From Roseobacter insulae (GTDB lineage Bacteria > Pseudomonadota > Alphaproteobacteria > Rhodobacterales > Rhodobacteraceae), in contig NZ_JAHXDN010000001.1 in the NCBI RefSeq assembly GCF_019375555.1, positions 1,155,501 to 1,219,500 of the forward strand: a stretch of DNA of 64,000 nucleotides. The letters are read 5' to 3'. Shown piece after piece: positions 18,987 through 26,944 of this stretch; position 1 is the first letter of the stretch; each line of letters starts with the position of its first letter. Both the position numbers and the translations under genes were made by a program. The notes below the pieces were generated by a model, which did no database searches, was not told the DNA's origin, and saw nothing but the letters and a program-made list of their open reading frames with translations.

Positions 18987-20761
18987 AGCAGGTCTTGATC
19001 GCAATTGCCGCGCTATGCGCCGGTCTGGCCGCGCCGCTGGACGCACAGACAGTAAGGCCCGCAGAGGTCGGGGCCCCGGTCTATCCGTCGCTCGATGGCG
19101 GAGAGATGCGGACCTTCGCGCAATATGAATGGGACAAAAAGCAGGGCCGTATCGTGCGGGTCGTGCGCGCGGTGTTCGATCCCTTGGCGGCGGATGCTTT
19201 CGACCTGAGGTGGCTGCCGCAGGAAACCGGGGCGGACCCCGCGGGATACCTGTCCGGCAAGGGCACCCTGATCTGGCGCCGGAAAGGCTTCTCGCCGCGT
19301 GATCCCGACGCCGTCATTGCCAGCTTTTCCGGCGACTTCGAAAATGGTGTTGCAACCGGCAAGGGCGATTTTCATCACATCTCCGGACTGCGCTATCAGG
19401 GGCAATGGCAGGACGGTGTGATGCATGGCACCGGCCTGCTGCTGCTGCCGAACGGTGATCAATACGCAGGCGGGTTCAAACGGGGCCGTCAGGATGGCAC
19501 AGGGTCCCTTACGGATGTCTTTGGTAACATTCTGGACGGGCAATTCGCCGATGGTCAGCCACATGGGCCGGGCACGCGTTACCCCAAGGCGCACAGAGCC
19601 TATCAGGCACGATGGTCGCGGGGCAGGGAACTGGTGGAGACGCGGGTGCTGATGAGGGGCCGCGCGGGTGTCGCGCATGTGGTCGACGTGGCAGGCCAGA
19701 TCTATCCGGACGTGGAGGTGGGCATCAATGTCGCGCCACCTCCCCCCGGCGAGGATGGCGAGGCGGCCTTTCTGCCCTACAACGTTGCACGCTCTCCGTC
19801 CGTCACCCTGATCAAACCCGATGATCCGCGCCTGTTGGGGGCATGGCGTGGTGAGCTGGACATTCGCCGGGAGCGGTATGCGCATACCACCGAAAGCTTT
19901 GCGGGAGACAGATCCCGCTATGGCCCGGTGCCCTTGATCATCAACATCGCCAACAGGGGTGCACGACCGCTGCGCATTGTCGGCGCCTACGTGGATATGC
20001 AGGGCAGCCAGAGCGACCGTCGCCCCGCCTTGACGGTCAGCAGTTCGGTGGATGCCATATGTGGCGACAGCGCGGTCCGCACGGATTTCACGCTGAAGAA
20101 CTATGGCTGGGCCGCAGCGCAGGCGACGCGCGTGAATATGATCTTCGTAGACCCCTATGGCGCAGCGGTCTCGCAAAGCTTCACTGCCGACCTGGGTCAG
20201 TTGCAGCAGGCCGCGCGCGTGGATTTCCGCCCGATTATCGAAGGGCTGGGCGTTAATCTTGCCTACCTGCGCCAGAACCCCTTTGTGTGCGCCTCAAACG
20301 AAGACTGCCTGTCCAAGGCCAAAAACACCGGGCTTTTCGGGGCGTTGACACCGGCCCTGGCGCGCGACGGGCTCAGCTTTGAAGTCCGGGGCGAAGGCTA
20401 TGTCTCCTTTACCTGGCAAACGGCCCGCGGCGAAACGCGCCAGGGGCAGGCGCCGTTTTCAGCGGATTTCGTTCTGGGGTCCATCCAGACGATGGCCGAA
20501 TGTGGTGCCGGTGCCCCCGTTGTGCCGATCATGTCCAACATCCTGACATTACCGGCGGACAGCGGGCCACAGCCGATCCCGCTGTCGGTCGGGATGGACG
20601 TGGGTGCAGGCACCGTTGCGCGATTGTCGCTGAACGTCGCCGCGACCATGACGTCCAATCACCGGTTCCAGGTCGTGTTGCAGCTGTCGGATGGCCGCGA
20701 AGCCGCATCACAACCGGTCGAGATGCTGTACTTTACGCCCAATCACTGGGATGGCCCCTGA
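18983..20761 (+). CDS. Secreted MORN-repeat protein coupled to the TIR-STAND gene
   Basis: This 592-residue protein has a signal peptide (MKQVLIAIAALCAGLAAPLDAQ, cut near 22). Its start overlaps the TIR-STAND stop by 4 bases, so the two are translationally coupled. Residues about 110-205 contain MORN-like repeats with GxGxxxxxxGxxYxGxWxxGxxHGxG spacing (YQGQWQDGVMHGTG, YAGGFKRGRQDGTG). The remaining C-terminal part is beta-rich and unrecognised. The mature part has four cysteines, two spaced as in FVCASNEDC. It is likely periplasmic, where it could contact the propeller of the TIR protein. Its 3' end overlaps the convergent Memo-CapA gene by 19 bp. Function unknown. Confidence 0.72.
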   Translation: MKQVLIAIAALCAGLAAPLDAQTVRPAEVGAPVYPSLDGGEMRTFAQYEWDKKQGRIVRVVRAVFDPLAADAFDLRWLPQETGADPAGYLSGKGTLIWRRKGFSPRDPDAVIASFSGDFENGVATGKGDFHHISGLRYQGQWQDGVMHGTGLLLLPNGDQYAGGFKRGRQDGTGSLTDVFGNILDGQFADGQPHGPGTRYPKAHRAYQARWSRGRELVETRVLMRGRAGVAHVVDVAGQIYPDVEVGINVAPPPPGEDGEAAFLPYNVARSPSVTLIKPDDPRLLGAWRGELDIRRERYAHTTESFAGDRSRYGPVPLIINIANRGARPLRIVGAYVDMQGSQSDRRPALTVSSSVDAICGDSAVRTDFTLKNYGWAAAQATRVNMIFVDPYGAAVSQSFTADLGQLQQAARVDFRPIIEGLGVNLAYLRQNPFVCASNEDCLSKAKNTGLFGALTPALARDGLSFEVRGEGYVSFTWQTARGETRQGQAPFSADFVLGSIQTMAECGAGAPVVPIMSNILTLPADSGPQPIPLSVGMDVGAGTVARLSLNVAATMTSNHRFQVVLQLSDGREAASQPVEMLYFTPNHWDGP

Positions 20762-22449
20762 CCAGCCAGATCAAGCACGTCCTGGTAAATATTGGGCAGC
20801 GGGATCAACCGGCTCGCCAGGGTACCCTGCTCGAACACGCGCACTTCTAAAAGCGCCGAGGTCGCGCCCATCTCCTGCGTCTGATCAAACAGCAGATTTC
20901 CCAGTGAGTACACCAGCGCGCCGGGCCCGCCGTCGAACCGAATGTTGGTGCTTGCCTTGTGGCTGTGGGCGCCAACGATCAGGGCCGCACCACAGGATCG
21001 AAGCTCAGACGCGATTCTCTGCGTCACAAGGTCGGGCTCATTCGTGAACTCGGCCCCCCAATGCACGAAGAGCACCAGCGGCGCCTGTCCCGGCACGGTG
21101 CACAGCGAGGCAGGGTCGCTGTCAGCGGGCACCTTAAGGCCACCCATCTGGTTTGGCGGCACAAAGTTCAATGCCATGATGTTCAGCGGGCCGACGGATG
21201 TGAGTTTCGCGTGCTCCAGCGGTGTAATGCCGAGGTCGCGCAGCGTCGCGAGGGTTGTGTCATACCCTGCTTGGCCCAGATCGTGGGCGTGGTTGTTGGC
21301 AAGGCCAAGCGCCGCGAGGTCAAGCGCGCGCAGCACCGGGTCCGCCAAGGGTTGCTGCATCAGATGGGCGCGCGCCGGCAGCTCTTCGACCCAGCTGTCA
21401 AAGATCGCCCCTTCGAGGTTTGCAATCAGCGGAGCGCCGTCGGTGATGCGGGTAATCGGCGCGGTCAGCGCTGGGCGCAGTTCAGGGTCCAGCAGCAAAG
21501 GTCGCATGAAGCGGCCCAAAAAGAGATCGCCCCCGAAATAAATGGTCTCGTGGTCAGGCCACCGAAGTTGCGCCGTGGCCTGCGGATCGGCGTGGAAGGC
21601 GGCAACGATATAGCTTGTCGTTTCTGCCTTGCTGCCCCCGAAAGTGGCTGAGTTGCGGTTGGCGAGCACGGTTGGCCGCGCCCCGAGGCGTCTTTGCAGA
21701 TCAAGCTGGACGGCCAGCGCGGCGCGGCTGTCCAGATGATGCGGCTGGTGCAGTTCCGCGATATCGTCCGGCCCGCCAGCGGTCAGAACGGCAAGGGATT
21801 CCAGGTCATGCAGCGCGGCCTCGCCCTGCGACAGGAAGTGGCTGAAATCCGTCGACTGGATGATCAGGGTCTGATCATGAACCAGCGGGGCCAGCGCATC
21901 CGCGATCTGCCTCCAGTCGCGTGGTCCGGTACCAAGCGCTGCCAGCACGGGCACCACATGCGCCTCGGGAAAGAAACGGGTGATAAACGGCGTCACCGCC
22001 GTCAGGCTATGATCGGCATAGACATCCTGCACCGCTACGCTGGCATCCGCTGCGCGCAGAGAGGCCACCCCCTCCCGGTCTGCGGTCAGGGGGCCGAACA
22101 CGGTATCCAGCGTCGCCTCCGTGGTGGCAAAACCATCGTCAAGCAGCCCGAAATGGTCCGGGCCGATCAGTATGATGCGCGTGTACGTCCCGGCGGATGC
22201 AGCCCAAAATCCCCGCGCCATCAGATCGGCGGCCAGAAGATGATGCGGGACAATCAGCCCGGTCACGCCGGGGGGGGAGGGGGCATCGGGTCTTGCAGCC
22301 ATGATCGCCGCCTCGATCAGCTGACGGTCATAGACCGGCTCAAGGAATTGCGCCCGGTCCGGACCCGCGAAGCATGCCGAGACGCCGGCGGATATGAGCC
22401 CGATCAACAGGGGTATGCGCCGCAAGGCCGCCCGGGCCGCCCGGATCAT
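20743..22449 (-). CDS. Memo-like (AmmeMemoRadiSam B) and CapA-like fusion lipoprotein
   Basis: This 568-residue protein starts at ATG 22449, overlapping the stop of the upstream RyR gene. The N-terminus is a lipoprotein signal: basic residues, a hydrophobic stretch and lipobox V-S-A-C with Cys26. Residues about 60-285 match the Memo/AmmeMemoRadiSam-B fold: HH at 69-70, GPDHFG with His99, DHSLT with His146 and STDFSHF at 199-205. Residues about 300-550 match the CapA/PGA metallophosphatase-like fold: GGDLFLGR, ANLEGAI, LGLANNHAHDLG, FVHWGAEF, VGAHSHK and YSLGNLLFDQ. Both parts keep their presumed metal-binding histidines. I know no established function for this fusion. Envelope polymer or ligand processing is a guess. 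Confidence 0.72.
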   Translation of the reverse strand: MIRAARAALRRIPLLIGLISAGVSACFAGPDRAQFLEPVYDRQLIEAAIMAARPDAPSPPGVTGLIVPHHLLAADLMARGFWAASAGTYTRIILIGPDHFGLLDDGFATTEATLDTVFGPLTADREGVASLRAADASVAVQDVYADHSLTAVTPFITRFFPEAHVVPVLAALGTGPRDWRQIADALAPLVHDQTLIIQSTDFSHFLSQGEAALHDLESLAVLTAGGPDDIAELHQPHHLDSRAALAVQLDLQRRLGARPTVLANRNSATFGGSKAETTSYIVAAFHADPQATAQLRWPDHETIYFGGDLFLGRFMRPLLLDPELRPALTAPITRITDGAPLIANLEGAIFDSWVEELPARAHLMQQPLADPVLRALDLAALGLANNHAHDLGQAGYDTTLATLRDLGITPLEHAKLTSVGPLNIMALNFVPPNQMGGLKVPADSDPASLCTVPGQAPLVLFVHWGAEFTNEPDLVTQRIASELRSCGAALIVGAHSHKASTNIRFDGGPGALVYSLGNLLFDQTQEMGATSALLEVRVFEQGTLASRLIPLPNIYQDVLDLAGQGPSQ

Positions 22450-24812
22450 GACAGGCGCAGGCAGGGTTTGTCCTGCCGCGTCCAGACGTCGAGCGCCTGC
22501 ATCGACCACGTGCTTTTTCCATGGCTGGTATCGATAATCATCATGTCGGCCTGCTGCATGATCGCCTTCTGAACGGCCTGCGTCGTCTCAAAGTATAAGT
22601 CCCTGTCCGCGTCCAGATCCGCATCAGACACGCCAAGCGGGCGCATGTCGAGGTGACGCAGGCGGCCCTGTGACCCTGCCGCCAGTGCATCATATTGACC
22701 AGCCAGTCCCGCCAGCAAATCGCGGCGCTTTGCCAAAGGCAGATCCTTGAGAGCCGTGCCATCGAGCCGGGTGCTCAGATACTCCGCCGCGATCCGGTCG
22801 ACGAGGTCGCGCCCCGCCACGTTACACGCCAGCACCCGTGCCTTTCGGCCCGACAGACGCTCCCAGACCTGCATCAGCCGCATCGCGGCCTGCCTGTCGA
22901 ACCCCGGGGCATTCGGGGTCATGATCTCCAGCGTCCGATCATCGAGCGCGACCAGCGGCGACGACTTCCAGAATGCCGTGAAATCCTGCTCCAGCCTGTC
23001 CAGTGTCGCGGCGTCGGTCGCGAGAGGCCCGATCACACCGACCCGCAGCAGGGGGCGCCAGCACGGTGCGCTGGTATCGGCTTCGAACCGCTTGATCCCG
23101 AGAGCGACCGCGGCCTGCACATTGCGCCTGTCCTTGAGCGGTTGCCCGGGGGGCAAGTCCTCGTTCGGCACGATCAGCGGGTGCAGTTTTTTCTCATCGT
23201 CGCGCGGCTGGCCGGAGTGACTGCGGAACCCCTCCGCGCGCCGTTCGGCACACCAGCGGTCATGTTCGGCGCGCATCAGGCGGGACATCACCGCGTCGTC
23301 CGACAGTATGATCTGGCCTGCCGTGGGATGTACCCGCAGCCCCGATACGGCGGTGTCATAAGGTGGTACAAATCCGCCCGCATAGAACATCTCGACCGAG
23401 GACAGGGCCGCGCGGTAGCTGGCGCGCTGTTGCTGGGTTGTCAAAGCCTCCCAGCTGTTCTGTGGGGTCTTTTCCACGTCCTTTGCGTTGCGCCACGTGT
23501 CATGCACGCTCTTGGCCAGCTCCTGATAGATCGCCTCCAGCTGGATGTCTTCGGCATCCAGAATACGCCCGCCAAAGGGGACGATTCCGCCGCTGAGATC
23601 CCGCAGCGGTTTCGGCGCGATGGAGGATTGCGAGTCGTTGCGCATGTAGATCGGCGCGCGCAGAATCAGCTTCTCCTGCTGCAATTGCCGCAGACGCATC
23701 GCGATACCGCTGTTCTGCGTGTCCTGACCGGCGGCAACGACGATGGCGGTCAGCGGCATGTCACGCTCTGCCGCGCAAAGGGTTTCACTGTGATTGACGG
23801 CGCAGGCCTGTAACCCATCCATATCGATCCAGCGGATGAAGGGACCCGATCGGGCAAACTCGGGGTTCAGCAGATCGGGGCGCTCCGCCCGCAGGCGCGC
23901 CTGGGCGGCGGGTATGTTCCTGTCCACAATCGACAGGCACAGCGGTGCCAGATCCGGGTGATGGCATCGCAGCACCAGTTCCTCGGCAATCGCGAGGTTC
24001 GTTGACCCCAGGCCGACCAGCGCGATGTGCGCCTGCGGTTGATTGCGCAGCCTGGCAAGACAGGTCGGCGCCATGGCGGTCACCAGCGACCGGGCGATGA
24101 TCTCGCCACGTGAAATCAGCTTTGCCCGGGCAAACCGGTCCGACAGCAGGGCGAGGTCGCGCGCAACGGCATTATCCTCGATGCGCAGGACCAGTTCCGT
24201 TCGCTGGCGCGCCTCGGGCGGGGTGTGATCCATCCACAGCTGCGCGCGTTCCACGTTCAGAATTGAATCGCGATCGCCAAAAATGATCCGCGAAGGGGTG
24301 CGGCCGAAACTGCGCCGGGTCACGGTATGTTTGTCCAGCCGGTCGGGTATCCACAGGGTGCCGAAAGGTGCGTCCCGCTGCGTCAGCGTTTCGAAGGTTT
24401 CCTTGGTGTCGAAAACGACCGCGCGGCCATGGCGTGCAGCGTAATCGACCGCGAAATCGGACGCGCCAAAGATGATCTGGGACCCTCTGCGCTGGCTGGA
24501 GAGGACACGTTTCACCTGATCGCCCAGAAAAACCATGACCACGCCGATGACGGCGGATATCGTCGTCAGAATGCCGGTGGACCGCGCCCACACGAGCCTG
24601 CGGTCTGCAATCTCGCGGTCCGCGTCGCAGAAGATGTCGTCGACGTAGATCCCGTCGGCCATGAAGGCCAGGGCCGTGCGGTACAGGATGTCCGACCACG
24701 CAAGCTGCCGCGCACCGCCACAGAGCGTGGACCAGCCCACAACACCCAGCACGCAGGTGATCGTGAACAGCCCCGCCAGGACAGTCAGCGAGATTTTCTT
24801 TTGATCGAACAT
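22446..24812 (-). CDS. Two-TM protein with RCK/TrkA-N-like, RyR and SLOG-like domains
   Basis: This 788-residue protein has membrane helices at about 8-30 and 76-98. The loop between them carries Cys31 and Cys62 and would be periplasmic. Two Rossmann-like segments follow: SQIIFGASDFAVDYAARHG at about 111-240 and HIALVGLGSTNLAIAEELV at about 262-400, resembling the regulatory RCK domains of K+ channels. A RyR domain is at about 510-570 (AEHDRWCAERRAEGFR, then RDDEKKLHPLIVPNEDLP). The C-terminal 200 residues start with VGVIGP and end near ADMMIID, resembling a SLOG nucleotide-sensor fold. RyR and SLOG domains recur in predicted nucleotide-based conflict systems. It probably senses a cytosolic nucleotide and signals at the membrane. 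The ligand is unknown. Confidence 0.72.
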   Translation of the reverse strand: MFDQKKISLTVLAGLFTITCVLGVVGWSTLCGGARQLAWSDILYRTALAFMADGIYVDDIFCDADREIADRRLVWARSTGILTTISAVIGVVMVFLGDQVKRVLSSQRRGSQIIFGASDFAVDYAARHGRAVVFDTKETFETLTQRDAPFGTLWIPDRLDKHTVTRRSFGRTPSRIIFGDRDSILNVERAQLWMDHTPPEARQRTELVLRIEDNAVARDLALLSDRFARAKLISRGEIIARSLVTAMAPTCLARLRNQPQAHIALVGLGSTNLAIAEELVLRCHHPDLAPLCLSIVDRNIPAAQARLRAERPDLLNPEFARSGPFIRWIDMDGLQACAVNHSETLCAAERDMPLTAIVVAAGQDTQNSGIAMRLRQLQQEKLILRAPIYMRNDSQSSIAPKPLRDLSGGIVPFGGRILDAEDIQLEAIYQELAKSVHDTWRNAKDVEKTPQNSWEALTTQQQRASYRAALSSVEMFYAGGFVPPYDTAVSGLRVHPTAGQIILSDDAVMSRLMRAEHDRWCAERRAEGFRSHSGQPRDDEKKLHPLIVPNEDLPPGQPLKDRRNVQAAVALGIKRFEADTSAPCWRPLLRVGVIGPLATDAATLDRLEQDFTAFWKSSPLVALDDRTLEIMTPNAPGFDRQAAMRLMQVWERLSGRKARVLACNVAGRDLVDRIAAEYLSTRLDGTALKDLPLAKRRDLLAGLAGQYDALAAGSQGRLRHLDMRPLGVSDADLDADRDLYFETTQAVQKAIMQQADMMIIDTSHGKSTWSMQALDVWTRQDKPCLRLS

Positions 24813-24948
24813 ACATGGCCCTTCCCTGACCCAAGCCTAGTTTGGGAAAACGCTCAATGCATCAGGCAATTTCCTGTTGCGGGGAATTGCGGGGGGCCTG
24901 TCGGCGGTCAGGGGGCCTTTCCGCCCGCGCTGCCGCGGTGCGCTTTGG

Positions 24949-25668
24949 TCAGAGATCGGGCGCTGCCTCCGCCACGCGGGCAATATTGTCCACACCGGAA
25001 TGCATGCTGAAGCGTAACCACCGGCGGAAGGTCTTGATCAGCTGTGCATCGCCGGTCATGAAAATCAGGCCGTTTTCCACATCGCGCCCGAACGACCTGC
25101 GGCCCAGATAGACACCCGTGAACACCCTGACCTGCGTTTCCACGTAAAGATCGACATCAAACCCGGGGTCGCTGGCACAAAGCTCGACAGGCTCGCCGGG
25201 TCTGGTGATGACCCAATAGGTCGACGCCGGTGATGTCGCGTCTGAAAAGCTGAACCGCATCACGACGCGCCGCTGCGGCAGTTCGCCGAGATCTATCTGC
25301 CGCCGGATGTTCCACATCAGCAGATCGGCATCGCGGTCTTCCAGCGCCACCTCGGCGGTGATGTGACGCTGTGCCCATGCGGCCAGCCCCCTGAGGATAT
25401 CGTCCAGCTCCGCCGCCTTGTCAGTGCGTATATAGTCAATGCTGCCGGTGGCCGGATCCTCGACGCGCACCAGCAAACCGTTTGCCTGCATCTCCTTTAG
25501 CCGTTTCACCAGAAGCGTGGGCGACATGCCGGGCAGCCCGCGCCTGATTTCATTGAAACGGGTCGAGCCGCCCCAGAGCTCCCCCAGAATCTGCAGCGTC
25601 CAGCGCGGCATCAGCACTTCGCATGCTTTCGAGGTTGGACAGTATAGGCCAAATGGTTTTGTCGCCAT
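24949..25668 (-). CDS. HxlR-type winged-helix regulator with C-terminal SCP2-like domain
   Basis: This 239-residue protein has an HxlR-type winged helix at about 15-105 (RWTLQILGELWGGSTRFNEIRRGLPGMSPTLL is split here into its core RWTLQILGELWGG and IRRGLPGMSPTLL). A C-terminal region of about 130 residues resembles the sterol-carrier/alkyl-sulfatase C-terminal fold found on longer members of this group. ATG 25668 has a GGAG site. The gene lies 136 bp upstream of the RyR gene on the same strand, so co-transcription is possible but not shown. Regulated genes and inducer are unknown. Confidence 0.8.
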   Translation of the reverse strand: MATKPFGLYCPTSKACEVLMPRWTLQILGELWGGSTRFNEIRRGLPGMSPTLLVKRLKEMQANGLLVRVEDPATGSIDYIRTDKAAELDDILRGLAAWAQRHITAEVALEDRDADLLMWNIRRQIDLGELPQRRVVMRFSFSDATSPASTYWVITRPGEPVELCASDPGFDVDLYVETQVRVFTGVYLGRRSFGRDVENGLIFMTGDAQLIKTFRRWLRFSMHSGVDNIARVAEAAPDL

Positions 25669-26061
25669 CGGTACGCTCCGGACAATTTCGGCTGCGCCCG
25701 CAGCTTAGGATGACGGGCGGCTTTCTGGCCAGTACAGTTTCTGTATCGGGGGCGGTTCACTTTTTACACTGCCTGTGGGTGTCCGGCCCCTGTCAGAATG
25801 TCAGCCAGGGCAGGGAAAGCTCGACCAAAAGCCGTGACCATGGCCTTTAATCCGGTCGAAACGCCCGATGACCGGACCGACACCGGAGGCCGCTTTGATA
25901 CGCTGCGCCAACCGGACAAAACGGCCGTGGCCCGAGGTGCAGCCGCCCCGCGCGGTGACCGGACGGGCCGATCGCCAACCGGCTCCGATCGGCATCAGGC
26001 GACATCGGCTTGACCACCTCGGGCCGCACAGATCACATAACAACGGCGGGAGAATGATAGC
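25669..26061. other. Divergent intergenic region, no gene seen
   Basis: This 393-bp stretch separates the HxlR-type regulator (minus) from the pyridoxamine-phosphate-oxidase-fold gene (plus). It holds the inverted repeat listed at 25733-25745. The short open frames inside it are Arg/Pro-rich and look like chance frames of GC-rich DNA. Confidence 0.5.
25733..25745. promoter_or_regulatory. Perfect inverted repeat upstream of the HxlR-type gene
   Basis: TACAGTTTCTGTA has 5-bp perfect arms around TTT, 65 bp before the HxlR-type start. Placement and symmetry suit an autoregulatory operator of a dimeric winged-helix protein. No consensus was checked. Confidence 0.35.
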
Positions 26062-26610
26062 GTGCCGACAGGATCAAAACTCAACCGGACCCTGCGGGAG
26101 TTTATTGAAAAACAACCGCTGTTCTTCGTGGCAACAGCGGACCGGACCGGTCGGGTCAATGTCTCTCCGAAAGGGATGAAGACACTTCGGGTCGACGGGG
26201 ACAACCGGATTGTCTGGCTCAATCTCAGCGGCAGCGGCAATGAAACCGCGGCGCATGTCCGGGCGACAGGCCGCATGACGCTGATGTTCTGCGCCTTCGA
26301 AGGCGATCCCCTGATCCTGCGGCTGTATGGTCAGGCGAGGGTCATTCATCCGCGCGACCCCGAATGGCACGCGCTGGTCTCGGACTTTGACGCCATGGCC
26401 GGCAGCCGACAGGTTTTTGACCTGCAAATCGATCTGGTCCAGACCTCCTGCGGCACCGGCGTGCCGGTCATGGACCTGCGCCGGTCACGGGGTGAGGAAG
26501 ACCTCGTGCCCTATTACGACGGGTTGGGCAAGGCGGGCGTCGAAGACTACTGGCGTCGCAAGAATGTCAGAACGCTGGACGGCAGGCCAACCGGGATTTT
26601 CGAGGATTGA
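26062..26610 (+). CDS. Pyridoxamine 5'-phosphate oxidase-fold flavin-binding protein
   Basis: This 182-residue protein has the PNPOx-like split barrel: FFVATADRTGRVNVSPKG at about 21-38, then the DNRIVWLNLSGSGNETAAH segment and RMTLMFCAFEGDP. Such short family members bind FMN or F420-like cofactors, or haem in some cases, and often lack the true oxidase activity. Start GTG 26062 is chosen because the conserved region begins soon after. It is convergent with the DUF4387 gene (34 bp between stops). Substrate and partner are unknown. Confidence 0.8.
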   Translation: MPTGSKLNRTLREFIEKQPLFFVATADRTGRVNVSPKGMKTLRVDGDNRIVWLNLSGSGNETAAHVRATGRMTLMFCAFEGDPLILRLYGQARVIHPRDPEWHALVSDFDAMAGSRQVFDLQIDLVQTSCGTGVPVMDLRRSRGEEDLVPYYDGLGKAGVEDYWRRKNVRTLDGRPTGIFED

Positions 26611-26644
26611 CCGCGCACGGATGCCTCACGGTGCCCGGCGGGCG

Positions 26645-26944
26645 TCACACCTCGATGTCACCGATCAGGGCCGCCCAGGACGCGCCGTGCATGTCCCGAT
26701 CCCCGACGGAGCCTTGAACCGCAGGGCGGGGCAGCGAGAACTTCACCACGTTCAGATCCGGGATGTCGAAGCGTTTGATCGCCTGTCCGTCGGTCTGAAA
26801 AACGGCAGCGACCCGCGAGGTGCTCAGGCCCTGCGACACCCGCCTGTAGGCATCGGTCGAGCCGCAGAAGATATCGATGGTCAGCCAGAACGGTCCCGCG
26901 TTCTTGCTGCGGACCTTGGTGACAATGTCGCGCAGTTCAGGCAA
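26645..26944 (-). CDS. DUF4387 family protein, AtuA partner
   Basis: This 99-residue soluble protein fits the DUF4387 family (core FWLTIDIFC and FSLPRPAVQGSVGDRDMHGASW), which usually sits beside an AtuA-like gene or is fused to it. Its start overlaps the stop of the upstream atuA-like gene by 8 bp, so they are coupled. It probably forms a complex with the AtuA-like protein. No catalytic role is established. Confidence 0.8.
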   Translation of the reverse strand: MPELRDIVTKVRSKNAGPFWLTIDIFCGSTDAYRRVSQGLSTSRVAAVFQTDGQAIKRFDIPDLNVVKFSLPRPAVQGSVGDRDMHGASWAALIGDIEV

